DNA from: an uncultured Lachnospiraceae bacterium
GTDB lineage: Bacteria; Bacillota; Clostridia; Lachnospirales; Lachnospiraceae
Reading direction: 5' to 3'
NCBI GenBank assembly: GCA_910579685.1
Contig: CAJTVN010000007.1
Span: forward strand, 62,001 to 126,000
Length of the DNA stretch: 64,000 bases
The notes below the pieces were generated by a model. The model had not been told where the DNA came from. It saw nothing but the letters and a program-made list of their open reading frames with translations, and did not search any database. Made by a program: the position numbers and the translations under genes. Below are positions 8,989-17,131 of the stretch, one piece after another; position 1 is the first letter of the stretch; every line of letters begins with the position of its first letter.

Positions 8989-10047
8989 ATGCTGGAAAAT
9001 GTTGAGTGGGGCGAATACAGACTTGGCGATCTGTTTGAGATTGAGCGAACGCTGAGCTTTAATGCAGACCGCCTTGTGGATGGAAACGAATATGACTATG
9101 TTACCAGAACCTCGGCAAATCAGGGAATTTTCAGAACCACGGGATTCGTCAATAAAGAAAATATCAACAGTGAAAATACCTGGAGCCTGGGTTTGCTGCA
9201 GATGGACTTTTTTTATCGCAGACGGAAATGGTATGCCGGCCAGTTTGTGCGAAAGATTATTCCCAGGATTGACCTGCCGCCCAAAGCGGCTCCGTTTTTT
9301 TCTGTTATACTGAATCACCAGAAGAGCGTACTGTTGTCCGTGCTGGTTCGGCATGTGGACGACACGTTCCGGGAACTTAAGGTAAAGCTGCCGCAAAAGA
9401 ACGGGAGAATCGATTTTACGTTTATGGAAGCGTTCATAGAACGGCTGGAGGAGGGACGCATTGCGGATCTTGGCGTTTATCTGAGAGCGTGCGGGCTGGC
9501 GGATTATGAGCTCACGGAAGCGGAGAAGGCGGCGATAAGCGGTTTGGAGGATCTTGAGTGGGGAGAATTCAATCTGGAAAAGTTATTTGGAAAATCCACC
9601 AGGGGAAGGAGGCTTAAAAGTGCGGACAGAATACCGGGAGATCTGCCCTTTGTGACGGCGGGCGAGGCGGAGGAAGGCGTATCGGATTTTATTGGCAATC
9701 GGGTTAAAGTTTTTTCGGAGAATACCACCACCATAGATATGTTCGGTTCCGCAAAATACAGAAATTATAAATATGGCGGGGATGATCATGTGGCGGTCGT
9801 CCATACGGAAAAGGTGCCGAAGAACGCCGCTGTCTTTATTACCAGCGCCATTCACAAAGCGTCTCATAACGGACAGTTCGACTATGGGAAAAATTTTTAT
9901 GCGAAAGATGCGGACGAGCTGGATATCTCTCTGCCGGTAAGGGAGGGAAAGCCGGATTATGACAGGATGTCCCTGATCCTGTCGGCCGTACATAAGATGG
10001 TGATAAGGGAGCTTGTGATATATGCTATAGATGGAAGACTTGTATAA
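8989..10047 (+). CDS. BcgI-like specificity (target recognition) subunit
   Basis: A 352-residue protein with two similar halves, each opening with the same motif (WGEYRLGDLF at residue 7, WGEFNLEKLF at residue 181) and each ending in a helix. This is the two-target-recognition-domain plan of Type I HsdS and of the smaller BcgI B subunit. It lies 17 bp after the methyltransferase-nuclease gene. ATG 8989 has only AAAGAG immediately upstream and no proper SD spacing, so translation may be coupled to the upstream gene; the same frame extends upstream but offers no better start. The two domains should read a bipartite DNA target. Confidence 0.82.
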   Translation: MLENVEWGEYRLGDLFEIERTLSFNADRLVDGNEYDYVTRTSANQGIFRTTGFVNKENINSENTWSLGLLQMDFFYRRRKWYAGQFVRKIIPRIDLPPKAAPFFSVILNHQKSVLLSVLVRHVDDTFRELKVKLPQKNGRIDFTFMEAFIERLEEGRIADLGVYLRACGLADYELTEAEKAAISGLEDLEWGEFNLEKLFGKSTRGRRLKSADRIPGDLPFVTAGEAEEGVSDFIGNRVKVFSENTTTIDMFGSAKYRNYKYGGDDHVAVVHTEKVPKNAAVFITSAIHKASHNGQFDYGKNFYAKDADELDISLPVREGKPDYDRMSLILSAVHKMVIRELVIYAIDGRLV

Positions 10048-10068
10048 TAAGGTAAAAAATGCTATACT
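10040..10068 (+). promoter_or_regulatory. Putative sigma-A promoter of the diguanylate cyclase gene
   Basis: TTGTAT at 10040-10045, a 17-bp spacer and TATACT at 10063-10068, 39 bp upstream of GTG 10108. The -35 is a moderate match and the -10 is good. It overlaps the last codons of the specificity subunit, so the cyclase is probably its own unit. Confidence 0.55.
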
Positions 10069-10107
10069 TGTCAATGGTAAAGTAACACAGAGACGGGAGT
10101 TAAGCAA

Positions 10108-11502
10108 GTGGACAATAAGACATTGACAGATGACAAGGAAAGTACATTGAAAGGACTGCGGATCCGGACTATGAGCCTGTGGATGGTTCTCGGTACGATT
10201 CTGGTGTCTATGCTGATCGGGGACGGAATCATAAACGTGATGAACCGCCATCGCAGGCTGGCGGATATAACCAGTGATTACATTCAGACTCAGAATCATG
10301 TGATGAATATGTCGCTCGGTTCCAATTATTTAACGGAGCAGGCGCGTCTGTATGCCATTACCAAGGAATCGGCTCATATGGAGGCATATTTTACGGAAGT
10401 GGATGAGACGAAGCGCAGAGAGAATGCGCTGCAGGCGATTGAAGAGCATTTGCAGGGCCGGGACGAAGCGGCTTTCCAGATGGCGGTGGATGCGCTTAAG
10501 CTGTCAAATGAGCTTATGGACTTGGAGATTCACGCTATGACGCTGGCCGCCCTGTCCGTCAAAGAAGATATCAGCCAGTACGACCGGAGAGTACAGGAAT
10601 ATCCTCTGACGCAGGAGGAGCTGGAATATACGCAGGAGCAAATGGCGGATGCGGCCCGCACCCTGGTATTCGGGCAGGAATACAGGGACAGGAAGCGGCA
10701 GATCGAGGAGAAGCTGGCAGGCGTTACCGAGGGCATTACGTCCATCTGCGATCAGGAGAAGGCGGAGAGCGAGAAAGCCATGAAAAATGCGCTGCTTCAT
10801 CAGAGCTTCTATACGATTCTGGTGGTTGCGCTGGTAATCGCCTCCTATATCATGATTGCGGTTCTGATTTTAAGGCCGATTCGGCTTTATGTGAACGGTA
10901 TTAAAAACAATCATTTTCTGGATATCACGGGGGCCTATGAGTTCAAATACTTTGCGGCCACCTACAATAATGTATACGAGATGTCCCTGGCACAGCAGAA
11001 TGTGCTGCGGCAGAAGGCGGAGAGGGACGCACTGACAGGGCTGCTAAACCGCCAGGCATTTGAACAGCTGAAGGATCAGCTCAGCCAGGCGGCAAAACCG
11101 CTCGCCCTTCTTTTAATCGATGTTGATGTGTTTAAATCCATCAATGATACCTATGGCCATGAAGTCGGCGACCAGGCACTTATCAACACCGCCAATCTTC
11201 TGAGCCGAAGCTTCAGGACGGCGGACTATGTCATGCGGATAGGCGGGGATGAATTTGCCGTGATTATGGAGGAAATGCATGAGGACAGGAAAGGGATTAT
11301 AAGGGATAAAATCAGCGCCATTAACCAGTCCCTGCAGAACCCGCAGACGGATCTGCCCAAATATTCCGTCAGCGTGGGCGTGGCCTTTTCGGAAGAGGGA
11401 TATCATGACGAATTGTTCCGCCAGGCGGATCAGGCGTTATACCATACGAAAGAGAACGGAAGGTGCGGCTGTACCTTTTATGAAAAGGAGATAAATTCGT
11501 AA
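10108..11502 (+). CDS. Membrane-bound diguanylate cyclase (GGDEF)
   Basis: Makes cyclic di-GMP from two GTP. Of 464 residues, a transmembrane helix (about 22-44) is followed by a periplasm-type helical sensor region with many acidic helices (about 45-230), a second transmembrane helix (about 231-255) and a C-terminal GGDEF domain (about 300-460). The signature GGDEF is intact at 379-383 and the product-inhibition site RTAD is present at 370-373, so an active, feedback-controlled enzyme is expected. The start is GTG 10108 with GGGAG at 10095-10099. No EAL domain is present. In a flagellated cell it could influence the motile/sessile switch; that is inference. Confidence 0.92.
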   Translation: MDNKTLTDDKESTLKGLRIRTMSLWMVLGTILVSMLIGDGIINVMNRHRRLADITSDYIQTQNHVMNMSLGSNYLTEQARLYAITKESAHMEAYFTEVDETKRRENALQAIEEHLQGRDEAAFQMAVDALKLSNELMDLEIHAMTLAALSVKEDISQYDRRVQEYPLTQEELEYTQEQMADAARTLVFGQEYRDRKRQIEEKLAGVTEGITSICDQEKAESEKAMKNALLHQSFYTILVVALVIASYIMIAVLILRPIRLYVNGIKNNHFLDITGAYEFKYFAATYNNVYEMSLAQQNVLRQKAERDALTGLLNRQAFEQLKDQLSQAAKPLALLLIDVDVFKSINDTYGHEVGDQALINTANLLSRSFRTADYVMRIGGDEFAVIMEEMHEDRKGIIRDKISAINQSLQNPQTDLPKYSVSVGVAFSEEGYHDELFRQADQALYHTKENGRCGCTFYEKEINS

Positions 11503-11539
11503 GACAGATCGAAAAGAGTGAAGGAAAGGGAAGTAAGGA

Positions 11540-13075
11540 ATGAAGGGATTTAAGTATGAAGACACTGTAAACCGGTGGGGGGTTTTTGAGGCGGAGCTTA
11601 TGGGACCGGACGAGGGAAATCCTTTTACGGAGCAGAGTGTGCACGGGGTTTTCAACAGCAGCGAGGAGACGGTTGAGTGTGAAGGCTTCTATGACGGGGA
11701 TGGAATCTACCGCATTCGTTTTATGCCCTCCTTTGAGGGAATGTATTTCTTTGAAATTACGTCAACCTTTACAGACAAAAAGACAGGTAGCTTCTTTGTC
11801 CTCCCGGCGAGAGAAAGGAATCATGGGCCGGTGAGAATCAAGGATACCTGGCATATGGTGTACGAGGATGGCACGCCCTACTATTCGATTGGAACCACGT
11901 GCTACGTGTGGATCCACCAGCCGGACGAGCTCATAGAGAAGACCTTGCAGACACTGTCTAAAAGCGCTTTTAATAAGATCAGAATGTGCATTTTTCCCAA
12001 ACACTACGATTATAACCTGGGAGAGCCCAGGTCTTACCCCTATGAGGGAACGCCGGTTGATTCGGCCAATATTACCAGGGAGAACTTCGGGGAGTATACG
12101 GGCAAAACAGAGGGAAACAGCTGGGATTTTGAGCGATTCCATACGCCTCATTTCCGTCATCTGGAAAAATGCATCTGTGAGTTGGAGAAGCTTGGCATAG
12201 AGGCGGATCTGATTCTGATGCATCCCTATGACAGATGGGGATTTTCCTGTATGGGACCAGAGGATGACGACAGATATCTAAAATATGTGACAGCCAGGTT
12301 TTCTGCGTTTCACAATGTCTGGTGGTCCCTGGCAAACGAATACGATATGATGCCGGCAAAGACTTTGGATGACTGGGAGCGGTTTGCCGGGATTATCTGT
12401 GATAACGACCCTTATCAGCATATGTGTTCCATCCACAATTGCCTGCGGCATTATGATTACTGCCGCCCGTGGATCACACATTGCAGCCTGCAGAGAAATG
12501 ATCTCTACAAAAGCTCTGAGCTGGTGGACGAATGGAGAGAGAAGTATCAAAAGCCGGTGGTGATGGATGAGCTGGGATATGAGGGAGACATTCAGCACGG
12601 CTGGGGAAATCTTACCGGGGAGGAGATGCTGAGGAGATTCTGGGAGGCGGCCTGCCGCGGAGGATATCCGGGACATGGCGAGACCTACCTGCATGAAAAG
12701 GATATTCTCTGGTGGTCGCATGGCGGGGAGCTCCATGGGGAGAGCCATAAGAGATTTGCTTTTCTTCTGGAAATCCTGAAGCAGACCCCGGGAAGCGGTC
12801 TGATGCCTTATCCGGGAATCTGGGATGAGATCTGCGCAGTCCCTCAGGAGACGGTACGCAGAGAGGGTGTAAAGGATTACTATCTGTTCTATTACAGCTT
12901 TATGCGTCCCTCGTTCCGGGAATTCTACTTTGATGACGATTCGCAGTGGAGCGTGCGGGTACTGGATACCTGGAACATGACGATAGAGGATCGTGGGATT
13001 TTCCGTGGGAAATTCCGCATAGAGCTGCCGGCAAGGCAGTATATGGCGATTCAGATAAGAAAAGTGGAAGGATAG
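11540..13075 (+). CDS. Putative glycoside hydrolase, DUF5060/DUF4038-type
   Basis: A 511-residue cytoplasmic protein (no signal peptide). Residues about 8-95 form a beta-sandwich typical of DUF5060 (NRWGVFEAEL, GIYRIRFMPSFEGMYFFEIT). A TIM-barrel of the DUF4038/GH-A type follows. Candidate acid/base Glu267 is in SLANEYD and candidate nucleophile Glu344 in VMDELGYEG, the strand-4 and strand-7 positions of clan GH-A. The last ~80 residues form a second beta-sandwich. The substrate is unknown; without a signal peptide it would act on imported oligosaccharide. It is convergent with the GH4 gene and the two share a terminator. Confidence 0.75.
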   Translation: MKGFKYEDTVNRWGVFEAELMGPDEGNPFTEQSVHGVFNSSEETVECEGFYDGDGIYRIRFMPSFEGMYFFEITSTFTDKKTGSFFVLPARERNHGPVRIKDTWHMVYEDGTPYYSIGTTCYVWIHQPDELIEKTLQTLSKSAFNKIRMCIFPKHYDYNLGEPRSYPYEGTPVDSANITRENFGEYTGKTEGNSWDFERFHTPHFRHLEKCICELEKLGIEADLILMHPYDRWGFSCMGPEDDDRYLKYVTARFSAFHNVWWSLANEYDMMPAKTLDDWERFAGIICDNDPYQHMCSIHNCLRHYDYCRPWITHCSLQRNDLYKSSELVDEWREKYQKPVVMDELGYEGDIQHGWGNLTGEEMLRRFWEAACRGGYPGHGETYLHEKDILWWSHGGELHGESHKRFAFLLEILKQTPGSGLMPYPGIWDEICAVPQETVRREGVKDYYLFYYSFMRPSFREFYFDDDSQWSVRVLDTWNMTIEDRGIFRGKFRIELPARQYMAIQIRKVEG

Positions 13076-13076
13076 A

Positions 13077-13121
13077 AAAACTGCCCTGAGGCCGTGGGGA
13101 TTACGGCTTCGGGGCAGTTTT
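13077..13121. terminator. Bidirectional terminator between convergent glycosidase genes
   Basis: Arms AAAACTGCCCTGAGGCCGT and ACGGCTTCGGGGCAGTTTT flank a short loop. With A-run and T-run on both sides of the stem, it can end transcription from the 11540 gene (+) and from the GH4 gene (-), whose stop codon is at 13134. Confidence 0.85.
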
Positions 13122-13133
13122 GACATAAAGATG

Positions 13134-14612
13134 TCAGACGTTTTCTTTTGCGGCCGCTGCGGCAAGGGCCCGGTATTTCGCCTTTTCCTCGGCCATTTCC
13201 TCCACGGTTTTTTCCTTTAAGGTAAATCCTTTTGTGGAGCGGCAGGGAACGGTTTTGTTTTCAAGCCTTTTTTCTGCCCGGAGGATTTCTTCCTGATACT
13301 GAGGAAGCCAGTCTTTTCCGGCAACGAGCATCTCGTCCACCATCTGGATAATCTCGTCAGGGGTACAAACGGAGCCGGTGAGGGGATCCATCATGGCAGC
13401 CTGGCGGAGAAGATGGATGTCGGCATGTACGGCGGCCTCCACGGCAAGCTTCTGAACCCATACGCTCTGGGAACAGATAGCGGCACAGCCAAGGGGGAGA
13501 TCGCCTACCCTGGGAACGGAAATACCGTTATAGTCAACATAACAGGGAACTTCCACCACACATTCATCCGGCAGGTTTGTGATGGTTCCATTGTTCATTA
13601 CATTGAAATGTCCCCGGTACATGCGTCCCGTTTCCAGGCCCTCTATAATATAACTTCCATGTTCGCTGGAGCGGTTTTCCGGTGTGAACTTTTTGGCGGG
13701 CTCTTTCAGCCAGTTGGGGAAGTCTGTCTCAAACCAGTTCCGGCTCTCCTTGCATACGCGCAGATATCCCGCAGTCTCTCCCTGGATCCAGCTGCTGTAA
13801 TTGATCCATTTCTCCATATCCTGGGGGCGCTTGCGGTACCACATGAGATACTCGGAGAGATGCCCGTTTGATTCGGTGGAGTAGAAGCCGAAGTTCTTCA
13901 TCACATCCAGACGGATATTCTCATCCTTTGCAAAATCCGCCTGCTTCATCAATTCAAACAGATCTCCGGTGCGTTCTGTGCCGTCCGTCTTGACACTGAT
14001 GTACCAGGTCTGGTGGTTAAGGCCGGCACAGATAATATCCACATCCTTTTTTTCCCTTCCAAGAGCTTTTGCGATCTGCTCGTGGCCGTGCTGCACTCCG
14101 TGACACAGACCATAGGTTTCCACTTTTCCATATTTGTTGCAGGCCCAGGTCACCATGGCATTGGGATTGGAGTAGTTGAGTAGAATGCAGCCGGGAGCTG
14201 CCACCTCGCGGATGTCTTTGCAAAAGCCGAGCATGGCATTTATGCCTCTTTGTCCGTACATGATGCCGCCGATGCACAGGGTGTCTCCCACACACTGATC
14301 CACGCCGTATTTAAGGGGGATTTCCACATCCGTGGCGAAAGCCTCCAGCATACCGATACGCACACAGTTGATAACGTATTTGGCATCCTTAAAAGCCTTG
14401 CGGCGGTCGAGAGTGGCATGGATTTTGATCGAAAGACCATTTTCTTCAATGTCACGCTGGCAAAGCTGGGTGACCATTCTCAGATTGTCAGGATTAATAT
14501 CCGTGAATGCGATCTCAATATCGTGAAATTCAGGGACGGTTAAGATATCCGCCAGGAGACCTCTTGTGAAGCCGATGCTGCCCGCACCGATAAAAGCAAC
14601 CTTAAATGACAT
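13134..14612 (-). CDS. Family 4 glycoside hydrolase (NAD-dependent alpha-glycosidase)
   Basis: GH4 enzymes oxidise the sugar at C3 with NAD+, eliminate the aglycone and need a divalent metal; they act in the cytosol. The N-terminal Rossmann fold has GAGSIGFTRGL (residues 9-19). The substrate loop has NYSNPN (146-151), the metal/catalytic motif CHGV (170-173) and GLNHQTW. The 492 residues are typical. Sugar specificity cannot be read safely: the CHxx motif class includes alpha-galactosidases and alpha-(galact)uronidases. It is divergent from an AraC regulator, which probably controls it. A TTGAAA-N17-TATTAT promoter lies upstream at 14715-14743. Confidence 0.9.
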   Translation of the reverse strand: MSFKVAFIGAGSIGFTRGLLADILTVPEFHDIEIAFTDINPDNLRMVTQLCQRDIEENGLSIKIHATLDRRKAFKDAKYVINCVRIGMLEAFATDVEIPLKYGVDQCVGDTLCIGGIMYGQRGINAMLGFCKDIREVAAPGCILLNYSNPNAMVTWACNKYGKVETYGLCHGVQHGHEQIAKALGREKKDVDIICAGLNHQTWYISVKTDGTERTGDLFELMKQADFAKDENIRLDVMKNFGFYSTESNGHLSEYLMWYRKRPQDMEKWINYSSWIQGETAGYLRVCKESRNWFETDFPNWLKEPAKKFTPENRSSEHGSYIIEGLETGRMYRGHFNVMNNGTITNLPDECVVEVPCYVDYNGISVPRVGDLPLGCAAICSQSVWVQKLAVEAAVHADIHLLRQAAMMDPLTGSVCTPDEIIQMVDEMLVAGKDWLPQYQEEILRAEKRLENKTVPCRSTKGFTLKEKTVEEMAEEKAKYRALAAAAAKENV

Positions 14613-14714
14613 GATAATACCTCTTTTCTGTAATATTTTGATAGTTTACGTTCCGGCAGTTATGTGATACACTTTTTTGCAGAACAGTGTCATAATTACC
14701 GTGTATTTAATATT

Positions 14715-14743
14715 ATAATAGGGGATGGCAAAGGGCTTTTCAA
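14715..14743 (-). promoter_or_regulatory. Promoter of the GH4 gene
   Basis: On the minus strand, TTGAAA (14743-14738), a 17-bp spacer, then TATTAT (14720-14715). It lies about 100 bp upstream of ATG 14612, leaving a long leader and room for the AraC-type regulator between the divergent genes. Confidence 0.6.
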
Positions 14744-14776
14744 GCGTAATAATTTGATAAAAGAGGTAATTTTTTG

Positions 14777-15652
14777 ATGTTCACGAAACGAGAGGATATC
14801 TGTGAGGATTATGGCTTCCGGTTTTTGGATAACGTGCAGGAGCCGGCGGTACAGCTCGATGCCGTTGGATGGCAGAGCAGGAATGACAAAAGCTATTACT
14901 GGAATAATAAGAACCGGCCGGCCGGCTATTTGTTTCAGTATACTTTGAACGGGAGCGGAACACTGCGAACCAGTGAGGCGATCATCAAGATAAAAGAGGG
15001 GGAAGCCTTTTTCCTTAAAATGCCAGGGGAGGAATCCTATTATTTTGATGAGCATGGCGACCAGGCGCCCTGGGAATTCGTATATATTATGTTCAGGGGA
15101 GAAGGAGTTTCTTCCTATTACGAATATATTCGAAACCGAATGGGGCAGGTGATTGCGCTTCCCGCTTATCATCCGGCAGTGAAGCTGCTTCTGGATCTGT
15201 ATCAGCAGGCCAGGAACGGGCTGATAAGAAATGCCTTTATGGCGGATAGGGAGGCATTTCGCTTTTTGTGCTTTCTGTGCGAGGGAACGGGTACGGAAGT
15301 GCGGCACTCCAACCTGACAGACAGGGCCAAGAACTATATGGAATGCAATTTTGAAAAACAAATCACCCTGGCCCAGACGGCGGACTGTCTTGGGGTGTCA
15401 CAGAGCCATCTTTCCAGGGAATTTGTGAAATATATGGGGGAAAAGCCCATTCATTATCTGACAAAGCTCAGGCTGGAGCATGCCATGGAGCTGCTTCATT
15501 CCACGGATCTGTGTCTGGAAGAGATCAGTGCATCCTGTGGCTTTTCCGATCGCAATTACTTCTGCAAGGTATTTAAGAAATATATGAAAGCATCTCCCGG
15601 AGAGCTGAGAAGACAGCTGAAGGCTCAGGGCTATGTGAGCGTCAGGGTGTAG
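14777..15652 (+). CDS. AraC-family transcriptional regulator
   Basis: A 291-residue one-component sugar regulator. The N-terminal cupin-like effector domain (about 30-160, with GSGTLRTSEAIIKIKEGEAFF) is followed by two helix-turn-helix units at the C-terminus (about 190-285: ITLAQTADCLGVSQSHLSREF and LCLEEISASCGFSDRNYFCKVFKKY). ATG 14777 is preferred over the adjacent TTG 14774; AAGAGGT at 14761-14767 is the ribosome site. It is divergent from GH4 and close to another glycosidase, so local control of glycoside use is likely. Its 3' end overlaps the end of the convergent tlpA-like gene by 11 bp. Confidence 0.9.
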   Translation: MFTKREDICEDYGFRFLDNVQEPAVQLDAVGWQSRNDKSYYWNNKNRPAGYLFQYTLNGSGTLRTSEAIIKIKEGEAFFLKMPGEESYYFDEHGDQAPWEFVYIMFRGEGVSSYYEYIRNRMGQVIALPAYHPAVKLLLDLYQQARNGLIRNAFMADREAFRFLCFLCEGTGTEVRHSNLTDRAKNYMECNFEKQITLAQTADCLGVSQSHLSREFVKYMGEKPIHYLTKLRLEHAMELLHSTDLCLEEISASCGFSDRNYFCKVFKKYMKASPGELRRQLKAQGYVSVRV

Positions 15653-16289
15653 AGGACGAACCGCCTGCAGGCTGCGGCATGATCATCTCGATTCCCCGGC
15701 GCAGCGTGGCTTCGTCAATCATTCCCATGGCTCCGGTGATCAGGTTTCCATCCCCGTCAATAAAGACGGTGGTGGGCAGAGAGGAGATACCATATACATA
15801 GGAGGCCTCCTGGCTGGTATCAAAATATACGGGAAAGGAATAATCCTGTCCGTCCATATAGGAGGATGCGCTCTCCACGGTTTCCCGGTTTCCATCGGTT
15901 GCGTTTATCATGAGAAAAGTCACACTCTCTCCAAGCTCGCGGTATACCTTGTCAAACTCAGGCATTTCTGATTTGCAGGGAGGACACCAGCTTGCCCAGA
16001 AATTGATTACTGTGGGCTTTCCGGTTAAGTCAGAAAACCGAACGGTATTTCCTTCACGGTCTGTGACTGCGAAGTCGGGGGCCTTTATGACTTCGGGTTC
16101 CCCGGAAGGGGAAGGAACCGGGGATTCTCCGGGCTGATCGGACGATTCGTCCGGGGCGTCTGTGCCGGCTAGCCTGCCGGAGCTTTCCGGTGTATAATTC
16201 TTTCCAAGATATTGATAGAGCAGCAGGCTGGCCAGAATAACCAGAAAAAAGGCTGCGATACCGATCACAAGTTTCCGTTTTTCACTCAT
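15642..16289 (-). CDS. TlpA/ResA-like membrane-anchored thioredoxin
   Basis: A 215-residue extracytoplasmic disulfide reductase. One N-terminal anchor helix (about 8-26) is followed by a Ser/Pro/Glu/Asp-rich linker (about 35-68), then a redoxin fold with the active site WCPPC at 101-105 and the cis-Pro loop SSLPTTVFID. It follows ccdA on the same strand with a 32-bp gap, and CcdA would supply its electrons. Likely substrates are oxidised exported proteins or methionine sulfoxide reductase-type partners; no cytochrome c gene is seen nearby. Confidence 0.9.
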   Translation of the reverse strand: MSEKRKLVIGIAAFFLVILASLLLYQYLGKNYTPESSGRLAGTDAPDESSDQPGESPVPSPSGEPEVIKAPDFAVTDREGNTVRFSDLTGKPTVINFWASWCPPCKSEMPEFDKVYRELGESVTFLMINATDGNRETVESASSYMDGQDYSFPVYFDTSQEASYVYGISSLPTTVFIDGDGNLITGAMGMIDEATLRRGIEMIMPQPAGGSSSTP

Positions 16290-16321
16290 AACAATCCTCC
16301 ATTTTTCCCTATATTACGCTT

Positions 16322-16996
16322 TTAAAAGGTAAGTAACGCCAGAAAACGTCCCATAAGCCCGGTCATCATCATGATACCCATTATTAACAGAAATCCGCCG
16401 GACACCCCATTGATGATCCGGTAATGAGCTTTGATCCAGCCAAAGGCGGATTTGAGCCGGTGGATAAGCAGGGCGCTGAGCACAAAGGGAATGCCAAGTC
16501 CCAGAGAATAGCAAATGAGCATGAGAACGCCATAAAATACGGAGCCCTGCTGAGAGGCAAGCATCAGAGCGGATCCGAGAAAGGTGCCCACACAGGGAGT
16601 CCAGCCGATGGAAAAGACGATGCCGAACAGCGCAGAAGGGAGAAAACCCGGATTTTTTACAGGCATATCCTTTCGGAAGGTTCGGTTCAGAAAATCGATT
16701 TTGATCCATCCTAAAAAATTCAGACCAAAGATCACAACAATAAGGCCAGTGATAACATTTACGGCAGTGCTGTGACGCTGCAGAAAGAGACCGAGGCTTC
16801 CGGCAAAGGCTCCCAGAGCCACAAAGACCAAAGAGAAACCTAGCACAAAGCCGAGTGCGTTTTTGAGAGCGCGGCCTTTTGTCTGCTGCGAGTCACTGCC
16901 TCCCGCAAAATAAGAAATGTAGACAGGAAGCATTGGCAGCAGGCAGGGAGATATAAAAGTGATGATTCCCTCCAGAAATGAAATGATATATTGCAT
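16322..16996 (-). CDS. ccdA: CcdA-type cytochrome c biogenesis/thiol electron transporter
   Basis: A polytopic membrane protein (224 residues, about six transmembrane helices) that passes electrons from cytosolic thioredoxin to extracytoplasmic thioredoxins. The N-terminal FISPCLLPMLPVYISYFAGG contains the first redox cysteine, and IVFSIGWTPCVGTFLG holds the second with its conserved Pro. The frame is open further upstream, but ATG 16996 is preceded by AAAGGA and starts at the conserved first helix. It is transcribed from a TTGAAA-N17-TATGAT promoter, with the tlpA-like partner downstream. Confidence 0.92.
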   Translation of the reverse strand: MQYIISFLEGIITFISPCLLPMLPVYISYFAGGSDSQQTKGRALKNALGFVLGFSLVFVALGAFAGSLGLFLQRHSTAVNVITGLIVVIFGLNFLGWIKIDFLNRTFRKDMPVKNPGFLPSALFGIVFSIGWTPCVGTFLGSALMLASQQGSVFYGVLMLICYSLGLGIPFVLSALLIHRLKSAFGWIKAHYRIINGVSGGFLLIMGIMMMTGLMGRFLALLTF

Positions 16997-17027
16997 AGAT
17001 TTTCCTTTCTTAACTTGTTTTTTTATC

Positions 17028-17056
17028 ATCATAAACGATTTGCCTGCGATTTTCAA
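17028..17056 (-). promoter_or_regulatory. Promoter of ccdA-tlpA
   Basis: On the minus strand, TTGAAA (17056-17051), a 17-bp spacer and TATGAT (17033-17028), 31 bp upstream of ATG 16996. Hexamers and spacing are close to the sigma-A consensus. Confidence 0.7.
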
Positions 17057-17131
17057 TAAGAATGATGCCGCCTTCGGATTGTTTCGCACTTTGCGCTCTC
17101 GCAATCCTGAACATATTCAAAATCCGTATGG

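Noticed and set aside
8972..9010. ATG 8972 as start of the specificity subunit
   Set aside because: Out of frame with the subunit; only a short peptide would result.
12278..13165. 295-codon minus-strand frame
   Set aside because: Lies opposite the DUF5060/4038 glycosidase and crosses the terminator; no SD, no known motif.
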